Shown here one piece after another: positions 9,716-18,480 of a DNA stretch of 64,000 nt. This stretch comes from Chloroflexi bacterium UBA6622 (GTDB lineage: Bacteria; Chloroflexota; UBA11872): positions 10,796 through 74,795 of the forward strand of contig DJHK01000010.1 in the NCBI GenBank assembly GCA_002433065.1, written 5' to 3'. Numbering within the stretch: the stretch's first letter is position 1; each line of letters starts with the position of its first letter. Under the pieces are notes generated by a model. It saw only the letters and a program-made list of their open reading frames with translations, made no database searches and was not told the DNA's origin. A program made the translations under genes and the position numbers.

Positions 9716-9813
9716 GAATTATCCTTTCGATGATTTCGATCAGGCCGAAGACATAACGGATCCGTCCAGAGAATTTCGACTAGCTTCCCAGCGCGACGGG
9801 AGACAACGTCATT

Positions 9814-9988
9814 CTAGCCAATTCGGAATTCCATCGGAGCCCCTGTAAAATTGATCTGAGGTCCCACTTGCTGAATGAAATCCGCGCCGCCATTTTCTGA
9901 AATCCGACGCTTCCTGATCGGCCTTGGCCGCTATATCGTTGGTACGGGGATCATAGATAGATCTCAACGCCGTTTCAAAACGCATCTT
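9814..9988 (-). pseudogene. Sulfatase C-terminal remnant, frameshifted
   Basis: The complement of this stretch encodes the last 55 or so residues of a sulfatase closely related to the intact gene at 11265-12725. One frame gives FETALRSIYDP and DIAAKADQ; after a one-base insertion near 9915 the match continues in another frame with ENGGADFIQQVGPQINFTG and ends in a TAG at 9814-9816. The intact copy reads FERALQAICDP, AAAKADQ, ENGGEDLIRKVGPQINFT at the same places. Nothing of the catalytic N-terminal part remains. It is a decayed paralogue left by duplication or by deletion of a former gene. Confidence 0.85.
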
Positions 9989-9997
9989 ATGTCTGCC

Positions 9998-10099
9998 TTA
10001 GACTTGGGGTGTACCTGAGAAGCCTTCTTCAAATTTGGCTGGGGGGATTATTAACGGATCGCCGGTGAGTACATCCCCAACAGGATTCGTGTCAAAGCA
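9998..10099 (-). pseudogene. C-terminal remnant of an enzyme, possibly enolase superfamily
   Basis: Just upstream of the sulfatase remnant, the minus strand reads FDTNPVGDVLTGDPLIIPP, then a short tail and a TAA stop at 9998-10000. This looks like the C-terminal tail of a mandelate racemase/enolase-family enzyme; compare WDVLDGEPEADNGLITIP near the end of the intact gene at 10139-11263. The match is short and only suggestive. Upstream of it the frame runs into the antisense of the intact enolase-family gene and holds no homology. With the adjacent sulfatase tail it may mark a lost enolase-sulfatase gene pair. Confidence 0.45.
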
Positions 10100-10138
10100 G
10101 GCATGCAGGCTCGTGCATTTCACGAGACAATTAATGCG

Positions 10139-11263
10139 ATGAACATTGCGCACGTTCGAACGCACACGTTGAAAAACCCTGACGTCGCTGCGCCCAGTGG
10201 ACCCGGTGCAACACAAGAATCGGTCGCCCTTGTGGTTGTCGAAATTGAAACAACCGACGGACTGATTGGCCTCGGTACTGTCGGCGGTTTCCCGACCGGT
10301 GCCGCCGAGATTATCGAGCAGCAATTTGCTCCAATGCTCATCGGGATCGAGGCTTCTGATATCGAAACGATTTGGGATCGGTTATATGCCTCGCTTGATC
10401 GACAAGGTCAACAGGGCACCGGGGTGATGGCGCTTAGCGGGGTGGATATTGCCCTGTGGGACCTGCTGGGAAAGTCATTAGGACAGCCGGTCGTGAGCCT
10501 TATTGGCGGCGGACAGACCGCACGCATACCCGTATATCTAAGCAGCCTGTCACTGCAGCGTCGACCGAATGCTGCAGCCCTCCTTAATGAGATCTCCGTA
10601 GCCCGACAGTCCGGGTTCGTCGGGTTTAAGTATTTCTTCAGCCACGACCTTAAGGAAGGATCGACAGGCCGCAGGCAAGAACTCGATTTACTTCGAGAGA
10701 TTCGCGATGTGATCGGGGACGACGCGCGATTGATGGTCGACGCCCACTTCAACTGGGATCTTCCGTACGCCCAACGGATGCTTGAACCCTTGGCACAACT
10801 CGATGTGGCCTGGCTCGAAAACCCGCTACCAATAGAGGACCTCGCTGGCTACGAAACACTCGCACGAACAGGGCTCGTAGCGCTTGCCGCGGGCGAATCC
10901 GAGCGCACCCGATTTCCCTTTACCCGGCTCATAAACGCAGGGGTGTTCTACTTGCAACCGGATATCAACCGGGTTGGTGGATTTACGGAAGCCCTCCGTA
11001 TTTGCGGCCTAGCAGCGAGCCACCACCGGATCGTCGCCCCCCATCAAGGTTGGATGCACTCATGGCACCTGATCGCCGGGCGCTCGTGCTGCAAGATCGG
11101 CGAATACTTTCCGCGCCGCAACCCCTTGCCCGGAAATGCCGTGATCTGGGATGTCCTTGATGGCGAACCCGAAGCCGACAACGGACTGATAACGATCCCC
11201 CAACAAGCAGGCTTTGGCTGGCAACTCAACCATTCCCGTCTAACAACCCGCCTTGCGGGTTAA
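10139..11263 (+). CDS. Enolase superfamily enzyme (mandelate racemase/muconate lactonizing type)
   Basis: A sugar-acid dehydratase or racemase type enzyme that abstracts a proton next to a carboxylate using Mg2+. The 374 residues have the capping domain (TTDGLIGLGTVGG) and a barrel with Lys in GFKYFF, metal ligands in VDAHFNWD, ENPLPIED and AAGES, then QPDINRVGGFTEA and a late HQGWMH. The exact substrate is not determined. The start ATG at 10139 (MNIAHVRTHTL) matches the usual N-terminus of the family; a longer start at 10103 is less likely. It ends one base from the stop of the convergent sulfatase gene. Confidence 0.92.
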   Translation: MNIAHVRTHTLKNPDVAAPSGPGATQESVALVVVEIETTDGLIGLGTVGGFPTGAAEIIEQQFAPMLIGIEASDIETIWDRLYASLDRQGQQGTGVMALSGVDIALWDLLGKSLGQPVVSLIGGGQTARIPVYLSSLSLQRRPNAAALLNEISVARQSGFVGFKYFFSHDLKEGSTGRRQELDLLREIRDVIGDDARLMVDAHFNWDLPYAQRMLEPLAQLDVAWLENPLPIEDLAGYETLARTGLVALAAGESERTRFPFTRLINAGVFYLQPDINRVGGFTEALRICGLAASHHRIVAPHQGWMHSWHLIAGRSCCKIGEYFPRRNPLPGNAVIWDVLDGEPEADNGLITIPQQAGFGWQLNHSRLTTRLAG

Positions 11264-11264
11264 C

Positions 11265-12725
11265 TTAGCCAGCTCGAAATTCCACCGGCGCCCGCGTGAA
11301 ATTAATCTGAGGTCCCACTTTACGAATGAGATCCTCCCCACCATTTTCAGCAATCAAACGCGCCTGATCCGCCTTAGCTGCTGCGTCAGTGACACCCGGA
11401 TCGCAGATGGCCTGCAAGGCCCGTTCAAAGAACTGAACCGTGCCGACATAACCGGGATCCTCCGCTAAGTTAATCAACTCGGTGGGATCGGACGAGAGAT
11501 CAAAAAGCTGCGGAAGATATCCCACATGATCGACAAACTTGAACTGCCGATCACGCAACATATAACTCGCTGACGACGATCCCATGGCGTGGTACTCAGA
11601 AAACACGAGGCGTTCATCTGGTTCGTGACCCGCCGCGATCGACCACAACTCAGAGCCAGGAAGATCATCGTCCTCGGCACATGCCCCGACTCCTGTCGCA
11701 GTGGTGATCGAGGGGAAAAGATCTACGAGCGAGACCGGACAGTCGGACACGCCAGCCGAAGGCACGTCTGGCCCTGACACAATCATCGGCACCGCCGAGG
11801 CGCTGTCATACATGACGCTTTTGCCCCAGAGGCCATAGTCTCCAAGGGTCTCGCCATGATCGCTGGTATAAACAACGCGGGTGGAGTCCGAAAGTCCGGA
11901 CGCCTCAAGCGCTTCGAGCACCTGGCCAATCTGCTCGTCTAGAAACGAGCACATAGCGTAATACGCCCGGCGAGCCACTCGGACCGCTTCCTCTGAACGC
12001 ATCTCGCTTACCGTCTGCACACGTAAACGCCGGAAATCATTCACGGCCGCATGCTGGGGCCATTCATCAGGCATCCCTGCAATAGGCATATCGATGTCCT
12101 CAAGGCGATATCGATCGATATGCCGCGAGGGCGCAATCAGAGGGAAATGCGGTGTCGTAAAGGATACGAAGAGGCACCACGGAGTCGTTCGGCCACCAGT
12201 TTCTTCATGTAACCACCGAACCGCCTCGCGTGCGATCGCTGTGTCATATCGCAAGTATTCGGAATCACCAGGCCCCGCCTCGTCGATGTGTTCCAGTTGG
12301 AAGCGGGTAGGTGCCATGTCGTGCCTGAGGCAACCGAAAAGGTCACCCTTTCCATCCATAACATGCATAGGTATCCGTTGATCGGGGAATCCGACATCAT
12401 CGGACGAATCGCGATAGTGCAATTTACCGATGGTCGTCACCGGAATCCCGCTGTTGGTTAGACAATGCCCCCAACTCCGAGAAGAAGAGCCTGTATATGG
12501 GGCAGCGTTGTCCCACGCACCGATCTGATGCACGTATCGACCTGTAGCGAAACTTGCCCGCGATGGCACACAGATGGGCGAATTACAGTAAGCCGCGCTG
12601 AACCTGACCCCGCGCTCAGCTAGGGCATCGAGGTGAGGCGTCTGGACAATCGAATGGCCGGACGAACCAAGCATTCGCGCGTTGTGCTCGTCTGACATAA
12701 GCACCAACATATTCGTGGGGTCCAC
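11265..12725 (-). CDS. Sulfatase, Cys type (type I, FGly-dependent)
   Basis: A 486-residue alkaline-phosphatase-fold sulfatase that should hydrolyse sulfate esters, probably from a sulfated sugar. The metal-binding SDEH lies at residues 11-14 and the modification motif CVPSR begins at Cys52, followed by the usual ATGR. A second metal site is in YTSDHGETLGDYG, and the C-terminal part has the HVGYLPQLFDL region common in this family. Cys52 must be turned into formylglycine, which fits the FGE gene at 6421-7410. No export signal is visible. A frameshifted copy of its C-terminus lies at 9814-9988. Confidence 0.94.
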   Translation of the reverse strand: MDPTNMLVLMSDEHNARMLGSSGHSIVQTPHLDALAERGVRFSAAYCNSPICVPSRASFATGRYVHQIGAWDNAAPYTGSSSRSWGHCLTNSGIPVTTIGKLHYRDSSDDVGFPDQRIPMHVMDGKGDLFGCLRHDMAPTRFQLEHIDEAGPGDSEYLRYDTAIAREAVRWLHEETGGRTTPWCLFVSFTTPHFPLIAPSRHIDRYRLEDIDMPIAGMPDEWPQHAAVNDFRRLRVQTVSEMRSEEAVRVARRAYYAMCSFLDEQIGQVLEALEASGLSDSTRVVYTSDHGETLGDYGLWGKSVMYDSASAVPMIVSGPDVPSAGVSDCPVSLVDLFPSITTATGVGACAEDDDLPGSELWSIAAGHEPDERLVFSEYHAMGSSSASYMLRDRQFKFVDHVGYLPQLFDLSSDPTELINLAEDPGYVGTVQFFERALQAICDPGVTDAAAKADQARLIAENGGEDLIRKVGPQINFTRAPVEFRAG

Positions 12726-12840
12726 TTCTACTCCTCACACGTGGCAGGTCCGATACGGTGTTCCGGTGCGTACTCGTCCCGCAGACCAACAGATGCCCTG
12801 GATTCCCAAAGGGATTTTGCGCCCAGTATTCTCAACCCGA

Positions 12841-13842
12841 TTACGCAGATTCGGCCTGAACCCGAGCCTTCAATGTCCACCGATGCGACTCAATAGTTTC
12901 TCGAGCCGTGATCAACTGAGGAGCTTCGCCAGAAATACCATGTGCAAAATCTCCAACCAACTCGGCCATCGCATCCGGTTGCCCCACCATCTCTTCCCGA
13001 ACGTTCGTTCGAGTCTCCACCGTACCGGCGGAGTTGATCGTCAGCCGACGTTCAGCTGCATCAACAATCTCAATACTCCCTTCAGTACCTTCGACAATTA
13101 GACGGCGATCCCCATGACTTGGGTCATCATCAGGCGTCAACCAGGAAGCACGACAGACCGCGACTGCACCATCAGCCATCCGCAGATAAACCGACGCGTA
13201 ATCGGCAAAATCGAGATCAGAAAATCTGGACGACCCTTCGTCCGCAACGACTGCTACTGGTTCAGTGCCATGGATCCACCTTGCAACGTCGATATCGTGT
13301 ATCGCCAGATCCAGCAAAACGCCCCCGTACTTTCCGCGGTTAAACATCCACTCCGGCCGGCGCGCGACACCCAGCTTGTGCGGCCCCTGAGCATACGATC
13401 CGATCACCTGCCCGATCTCTCCCCTATCGATAGCTGCCTTCGCCGCTACAAAGTGAGGCGTGAATCGAAGCGTCAGCGCACATGACAGCGTCGCCTTGCT
13501 CGACCGCGCCGCCGCTTCAACCTGATCCAGTTGATCCAAAGACACCACCATGGGTTTATCCGCCAGCACATGTACACCGGCCTCCAGCGCGTCAGCGATC
13601 ACCTCGACTCGTTCATTATTGATGGATGCCACCGCCACCGCGTCGACCGCATCAGCATCAAGCATCTCGCGGTGGCTGGTAAATGCCGGGATCTGAAGCT
13701 CGGTTTGTACCTGATGCCTCGTTTCCTCATCAGGCTCTGCAACCCCGACGAGTTCAAATCGTTCATCAGCACGAATGGCATGAGCAATTTCGAGCACATG
13801 CCAGTGCCTCGCTCCAAACACCGCAAACCGGATCGGGGTCAT
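12841..13842 (-). CDS. Gfo/Idh/MocA family oxidoreductase
   Basis: An NAD(P)-dependent sugar or inositol dehydrogenase-like enzyme of 333 residues. The N-terminal Rossmann strand reads VFGARHWH, so the usual GxGxxG is changed to GARHWH, a variation found in some members. The catalytic DKP motif is present (ADKPMVVS near residue 95), and the conserved His-Asp of the second domain appears in LAIHDIDVARW near residue 175. It lies 115 bases upstream of the sulfatase on the same strand, so it may belong to the same catabolic set; the substrate is unknown. Confidence 0.9.
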   Translation of the reverse strand: MTPIRFAVFGARHWHVLEIAHAIRADERFELVGVAEPDEETRHQVQTELQIPAFTSHREMLDADAVDAVAVASINNERVEVIADALEAGVHVLADKPMVVSLDQLDQVEAAARSSKATLSCALTLRFTPHFVAAKAAIDRGEIGQVIGSYAQGPHKLGVARRPEWMFNRGKYGGVLLDLAIHDIDVARWIHGTEPVAVVADEGSSRFSDLDFADYASVYLRMADGAVAVCRASWLTPDDDPSHGDRRLIVEGTEGSIEIVDAAERRLTINSAGTVETRTNVREEMVGQPDAMAELVGDFAHGISGEAPQLITARETIESHRWTLKARVQAESA

Positions 13843-13962
13843 TTTGATTTCGCAATCAGGAACTAGTGAGATTATCCACAGGGTACCGTTATCCCAGAAT
13901 CCAGCCGACCTACCCAGGTACAGCGTGATACGTGCCTGCCATCGAGAAATATGAACCGAGCC

Positions 13963-14349
13963 CTAGAAACCCACGAATACTAGGCCCACCATACTCAGCA
14001 CGCAGATCGCCGCTCCCAAGCAGCCCAGACGCGAACGTCGCACCGGAATCAGACCAGCTTCGAAATGGCCAGGATATTGCTCTGCCAAATCCGAGGATGA
14101 CGCAATCGGCACCAGCTGTTCGTCGCCACCCGAATCCAATACGTAATACGCCACATGCGGCCGACGACCACCGTCAGTGATCGGACTGGATGTATCGAAA
14201 GCCCCTAGCGACCATCGAAGAAGCACAATCTTCTCGTCAAGCGTGGATCGACACACTAAAGCGATACGGCAAGAGTCAAACTGAGCGCGTAGAAACCGAG
14301 CTTCCGAATCAGTAAAGACCCCAGTCAACTCGACATCGCCAGCTTTCAT
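13963..14349 (-). CDS. Hypothetical protein with one C-terminal membrane segment
   Basis: A 128-residue protein of unknown function. The first hundred residues are soluble and rich in beta-type segments (VAYYVLDSGGDEQLVPI), and the last twenty or so form a hydrophobic helix (CLGAAICVLSMVGLVFVGF) that would anchor it with the N-terminal part in the cytosol. Its ATG overlaps the TAA stop of tsaC by one base, so it is translated from the same mRNA. This coupling is the main evidence that it is real. Confidence 0.7.
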   Translation of the reverse strand: MKAGDVELTGVFTDSEARFLRAQFDSCRIALVCRSTLDEKIVLLRWSLGAFDTSSPITDGGRRPHVAYYVLDSGGDEQLVPIASSSDLAEQYPGHFEAGLIPVRRSRLGCLGAAICVLSMVGLVFVGF

Positions 14350-14972
14350 TACACCTCGTCCGCCGCCACAAAAATATCTGGAACGAGGACACGTAGCTCG
14401 GGCATCGCAATCACCCCTTCACGAATCACGATCGGCGGCTTCTGGCTAAGATTAATGATCGTTGACGCTATGGCTGCGCCGACCGCAGTGTCCAATACGT
14501 AATCCACCGCATTACCGAGCATGTCTGCTGCCTCGCGGGCAGTCGCTGCCGGCGCCTGACCGGCAAGATTGGCACTGGTTCCAGTGATTGGAGCCTCCAC
14601 TACATCAATGATGCGCCGAACAATCTCACTGTCAGGTGCCCGTATACCGACCGTCGACCCGGGACCTAGAAGGCGTCGATCTACAGACCCTACTCCCGGA
14701 AGCACCAGCGTCAGTCCCCCAGGCCAGAACGCATCCGCTAATCGTCTCGCTTCATCCGTGAAAGCTGTGATTTCAGCGGCCTGAACCGCGTGCTTCACCA
14801 ACACCGGAACACCACGACCAGCTTCCCGACCTTTGATGGCAAGCACTCGACCTACAGCTTGTTGACAGCGAATATCTGCAACCAATCCGTACAAAGTATC
14901 GGTCGCGACAACTGCCACGCCCCCATCCGCAACAACTCGGGCGCATTCGGTTAGGTCCGTTCCAAACTCCAT
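14349..14972 (-). CDS. tsaC: L-threonylcarbamoyladenylate synthase (YrdC/Sua5 family)
   Basis: Makes threonylcarbamoyl-AMP from threonine, bicarbonate and ATP for the t6A37 modification of ANN-decoding tRNAs. The 207 residues contain the YrdC-fold signatures ATDTLYGLVAD near residue 25, IKGREAGRGVPVLV near residue 45, STVGIRAP near residue 125 and PITGTSANLAG near residue 150. It is of the short, YrdC-only type without a Sua5 domain. It lies three bases downstream of a HAD phosphatase gene and overlaps the next gene, forming a three-gene operon. Confidence 0.94.
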   Translation of the reverse strand: MEFGTDLTECARVVADGGVAVVATDTLYGLVADIRCQQAVGRVLAIKGREAGRGVPVLVKHAVQAAEITAFTDEARRLADAFWPGGLTLVLPGVGSVDRRLLGPGSTVGIRAPDSEIVRRIIDVVEAPITGTSANLAGQAPAATAREAADMLGNAVDYVLDTAVGAAIASTIINLSQKPPIVIREGVIAMPELRVLVPDIFVAADEV

Positions 14973-14975
14973 GGG

Positions 14976-15806
14976 CTACGCCGTACCAGCGTCTATTCCA
15001 CCATCGAGCAGGCGATCAATCGCCTGGGCTACCCCATCATCTTCGTAGGTACCAGTGACCCAATCCGCTGCCGCAACCACCCGAGGGTCACCGTCGCTCA
15101 TGGCAACGCCAATTCCAGCAGCCTTAACGATGTCGAGATCATTGAGGTTGTCACCGATAGCCATAGTCGCTTCTATCGGCATACCGGCGGACCCGGCAAC
15201 CGCACGAAGCGCCCGGCCCTTATTGACGTCACGCCCGATAACCTCAGCAAACCGTGGATGAGAACGAGTGACCCGAACATCGTCATCAAGGTGCGCCTCA
15301 AGCGAATCAATCGTTTTGAGCACCTGATCTTCATCTGTGACAAAGACAAGTTTCGTTGTGCCCTCTGCGACAGCCGCCGTCAGATCATCCACAAAATTTA
15401 TGGGAACCTTTGAGGATGCCGCATAAAAACGGCCTTCTGGAGTGTCTGCCTCCATATACAGGCTGTCATCGAGATAGGCATTTACATGCAAACCAATGCC
15501 ACGAGCAAAAGCTATAGCAGCCACAGCCGAACCGTACGGGACCACATCGTGAACCGATATTTCATCGGTTAATGGATGCCGCACCATTGCACCCTGGTAA
15601 CAGATGATGGGGAGAGTAACGCCAAGATCCTCAGCAAACCGGCGCGCCGATCGATACATCCGGCCAGTCGCGATAGTTATTTGAATCCCCGCGTCCTGCG
15701 CATCACGAATCGACGCCCGAACTCGCGGCGTTACTCCGTTAGGCCCTTTGACCAGAGTGCCATCCAAATCCAAGGCAATCATCCCAATACCGGAAGCGTC
15801 ACTCAT
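14976..15806 (-). CDS. HAD superfamily phosphatase, Cof type
   Basis: A Cof-like haloacid-dehalogenase-fold phosphatase, usually acting on sugar phosphates or other small phosphoesters. LDLDGTLVKG near residue 12 is motif I with the nucleophile Asp, ITIATGRMYRSA holds motif II, and GDNLNDLDIV with GVAMSDGD near residue 220 holds motif IV; a C2-type cap lies between them. The start chosen is ATG at 15806, seven bases after an AGGAG site (complement of 15814-15818); the TTG at 15812 is too close to that site. It leads the operon with tsaC. Confidence 0.92.
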   Translation of the reverse strand: MSDASGIGMIALDLDGTLVKGPNGVTPRVRASIRDAQDAGIQITIATGRMYRSARRFAEDLGVTLPIICYQGAMVRHPLTDEISVHDVVPYGSAVAAIAFARGIGLHVNAYLDDSLYMEADTPEGRFYAASSKVPINFVDDLTAAVAEGTTKLVFVTDEDQVLKTIDSLEAHLDDDVRVTRSHPRFAEVIGRDVNKGRALRAVAGSAGMPIEATMAIGDNLNDLDIVKAAGIGVAMSDGDPRVVAAADWVTGTYEDDGVAQAIDRLLDGGIDAGTA

Positions 15807-16015
15807 CCACAAACTCCTATCAACACGTCTCTATTCGGTATGCCGCACCGCGCACAGCCGAAAACAGGAAGCCGTACAGATCGACAAATTAGCTCAGGCT
15901 GCTTCGTAGGCCCGTATACTCTCGTTCTATGCGTTGCAGCGTTGCTTCGCTTGCGCGCCAGCTGGTTGTGCAAGCCACCATCAATCACATTGTGGCTTAC
16001 CACAAGGAGCTCTGA

Positions 16016-17338
16016 GTGCGCTCGCGCCGTTGGCTGACTTTGGGGATTGGCGTCAAGCGTTATCTCCTACTGATATTTCTTGGCACCGTCATTCTGGCGC
16101 TCGCACTGGCCATGTTCCTAGCCTTTGTGTATCGCACGATCGATGTGCCGGGACCCGCTGGAACTATCGTCTATTTCATCACCCTGCAATTTCTTGATCA
16201 TCCCGTACGTGAAATCACAGTCGGCGTATTGGGCTTGCTTGCCGTAATTGTCGGTGCCACGCTTCTCGGTCGAACCGTTCTTTCAGTCATGGTAGATCCT
16301 GACGACGATCTCGCCGAAGCTTTGTATCAAAATAGACGGCTTCAGAGTGGTCCTCGTGTAGTAGCCATAGGCGGAGGAACCGGACTCGGTGTGCTGCTAC
16401 GAGGCCTAAAAAAACATACCAATAACATTACGGCGGTAGTGACTGTTGCAGACGACGGGGGAAGCTCAGGCAAGCTCCGTGAGGACTTCAACTTGCTGCC
16501 ACCCGGGGACGTGCGACAGTGCCTGACAGCCCTTGCTGACTCAGAGTCGCTCATGCACGACATCATGGAATACCGATTCACACGGGGCCAGGGCCTCCAA
16601 GGACATAGCCTTGGAAATCTATTGATCGCAGCTATGGCCGACCTCAACGACGGAAACTTCGAACGTGGAGTCAACGCGATCAGCGAAGTGCTGCGCGTGC
16701 GGGGCCGAATTCTTCCGTCGACCCTTTCACAGGTAAAGCTGGCCGCGGAAATGACCGACGGGTCTATCGTACGCGGCGAATCCCGCATCCGCTCTGCTGG
16801 TAAGCCCATTGAACGCGTATTCATTGAACCGCGACATGCATCAGCTAACGGCGAAGCCATTAAGGAAATTCTTTCCGCAGACATCATCATCCTGGGTCCA
16901 GGAAGTGTATTTACCAGCGTCATTCCAAACCTGCTGGTACCAGATGTGGCAACAGCTGTTAGGGCATCTGGAGCGCTAAAAATATATGTGTGCAACGTCG
17001 CTACTGAGCCTGGCGAAACAGACGGCTACGATCCGTCAGACCATGTACGTTCTGTCACCCAGCATGTCGGATCTGGCCTGTTTCAGTACACCCTTGCAAA
17101 CAGCAACACGCGGGTTGGATTACAGACGTCGGGCGGAGCCCGGATGGTCGAGTTTGATCCATCTGTCCAACTGGAATTGCTAGATGCAGGCGTTCAGCCG
17201 GTAATGGCTGATGTTGTGGACTCCAAAGACTCGCGCCACCACGATCCCGACATGCTGGCCTCGGCCATCATGAACATGCACGACCAAGTTTCGAAGGGGG
17301 AACCACCCATTCCCATCGCGATTGGTGCATCCCGCTAA
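16016..17338 (+). CDS. YvcK/CofD-like protein with N-terminal membrane anchor
   Basis: A 440-residue protein of the YvcK family, which in Gram-positive bacteria binds UDP-sugars and supports growth on gluconeogenic carbon and cell-wall synthesis. The CofD-like fold begins near residue 115 with AIGGGTGLGVLLRGLK, then VTVADDGGSSGKLR and PPGDVRQCLTALA; ILGPGSVFTSVIPNLL is the other conserved site. Two hydrophobic helices (residues about 10-35 and 65-90) come first; they are absent from the Bacillus protein. Translation starts at GTG 16016, with AAGGAG at 16004-16009. It is divergent from the HAD-tsaC operon. Confidence 0.92.
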   Translation: MRSRRWLTLGIGVKRYLLLIFLGTVILALALAMFLAFVYRTIDVPGPAGTIVYFITLQFLDHPVREITVGVLGLLAVIVGATLLGRTVLSVMVDPDDDLAEALYQNRRLQSGPRVVAIGGGTGLGVLLRGLKKHTNNITAVVTVADDGGSSGKLREDFNLLPPGDVRQCLTALADSESLMHDIMEYRFTRGQGLQGHSLGNLLIAAMADLNDGNFERGVNAISEVLRVRGRILPSTLSQVKLAAEMTDGSIVRGESRIRSAGKPIERVFIEPRHASANGEAIKEILSADIIILGPGSVFTSVIPNLLVPDVATAVRASGALKIYVCNVATEPGETDGYDPSDHVRSVTQHVGSGLFQYTLANSNTRVGLQTSGGARMVEFDPSVQLELLDAGVQPVMADVVDSKDSRHHDPDMLASAIMNMHDQVSKGEPPIPIAIGASR

Positions 17339-17425
17339 TCCTAGACGACATTGGGAAACGCGTGATCGCGCGCCAAGGTTGCCTGTATAACCGCATGACG
17401 AGCAGATTAGGACCCTTCCAAACCC

Positions 17426-18460
17426 TTAGCTTGTCCGACCAACCATATAAAGCTCGACCTCTTCAAGGTTTTGCCGACCCCATTCGCTAATCGGTAGTTG
17501 CGCCACAGTTGCCGAAGCCTTTTGCAGATACGTTCTCATGTATTCCTCCGAAAATGCATAGGATCCAGCCCGGTCAAGAATCGCACTCACCGCAACCGGA
17601 TCGGGGGCCTCAGCCTCGTTAGAATAGAGAGCAGACAATCGACCACGGTCCCGACCAGTCGCCTTCTCAAACGCATGAATAATGGGAAGCGTTTTCTTCC
17701 GTTTTCGAATATCCGCACCAACCGGTTTTCCAGTCAAAGCGGGATCCCCCCAAATTCCCAGCATGTCATCGCGGATCTGAAAAGCTGTACCAAGCAAGGA
17801 CCCGTATGTGTCACAAACCATACGCACCTCAGGTGCATTCCCAGAAAAAATAGCCGCTATCTCGAACGCAACAGAAATCAGAGCAGCCGACTTTCGCTCA
17901 ATCATGCCGACATACTGATCAACCGTGACTGATGGCCTCGATTCAAAATCGAGATCAAGATGCTGCCCCTCTGTCACCAGACGACAGCCTCGCGCCATAA
18001 CTTCGGCAGCATCCCGACATAGTTCAGCATCCTCACCGTCTAGATTACTGCCGAGTACATGCAACATTGCCAACACATGTAAGAGGTCACCGGCGTCGAT
18101 AGCTTGGGCCTGCCCCCATATCGACCAGACGGTCGGTCGATGTCGGCGCATCTCATCACCATCCATAACGTCATCATGGATAAGGCTGAAATTGTGAAGG
18201 AGTTCGAGCCCAGCCGCCGACGGGGCAGCTCGATCAATGGTGCCACCCAATGCCTCACACATCAGCAAACACAACGTAGGACGAATGGCTTTTCCACGAT
18301 CCGCGTTTACTTCCTCGCCTGTCGCGTCCACCCAACCCAACTGGTAGTGAATCATCGTATACAGGGACAAATCAGGTCCACGGGTTGCCCGCAACAATTC
18401 CTGATCGATTTGTTCCCGATATCGAGAAAAAATAGCCGGCACCGATGTCTTAGGCACCAC
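17426..18460 (-). CDS. Polyprenyl synthetase (geranylgeranyl diphosphate synthase-like)
   Basis: An all-trans prenyl transferase that condenses isopentenyl diphosphate with an allylic diphosphate. The first Asp-rich motif is in LIHDDVMDGDEMRRHRP near residue 95, and the second in FQIRDDMLGIWGD near residue 230, with the KKTLP segment after it. Length 344 fits geranylgeranyl or longer-chain enzymes; chain length cannot be told with confidence. It starts 20 bases after dxs, so precursor synthesis and chain elongation are transcribed together. Confidence 0.93.
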   Translation of the reverse strand: MVPKTSVPAIFSRYREQIDQELLRATRGPDLSLYTMIHYQLGWVDATGEEVNADRGKAIRPTLCLLMCEALGGTIDRAAPSAAGLELLHNFSLIHDDVMDGDEMRRHRPTVWSIWGQAQAIDAGDLLHVLAMLHVLGSNLDGEDAELCRDAAEVMARGCRLVTEGQHLDLDFESRPSVTVDQYVGMIERKSAALISVAFEIAAIFSGNAPEVRMVCDTYGSLLGTAFQIRDDMLGIWGDPALTGKPVGADIRKRKKTLPIIHAFEKATGRDRGRLSALYSNEAEAPDPVAVSAILDRAGSYAFSEEYMRTYLQKASATVAQLPISEWGRQNLEEVELYMVGRTS

Positions 18461-18480
18461 CTGCGCGTCGGAACGTTCCG

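Larger units (their letters stand above)
9716..10138. other. Gap of decayed sequence between two intact genes
   Basis: This stretch of about 420 bases contains no intact gene. Apart from the two minus-strand C-terminal remnants listed separately, only the ribosome binding site of the small gene at 9449-9715 and the presumed promoter region of the plus-strand gene starting at 10139 were seen. No strong promoter or terminator was recognised. Confidence 0.7.

Noticed and set aside
9998..10324. 108-residue minus-strand open frame as a complete gene
   Set aside because: Only its last 33 codons look like protein; the rest is antisense to the intact enolase-family gene.
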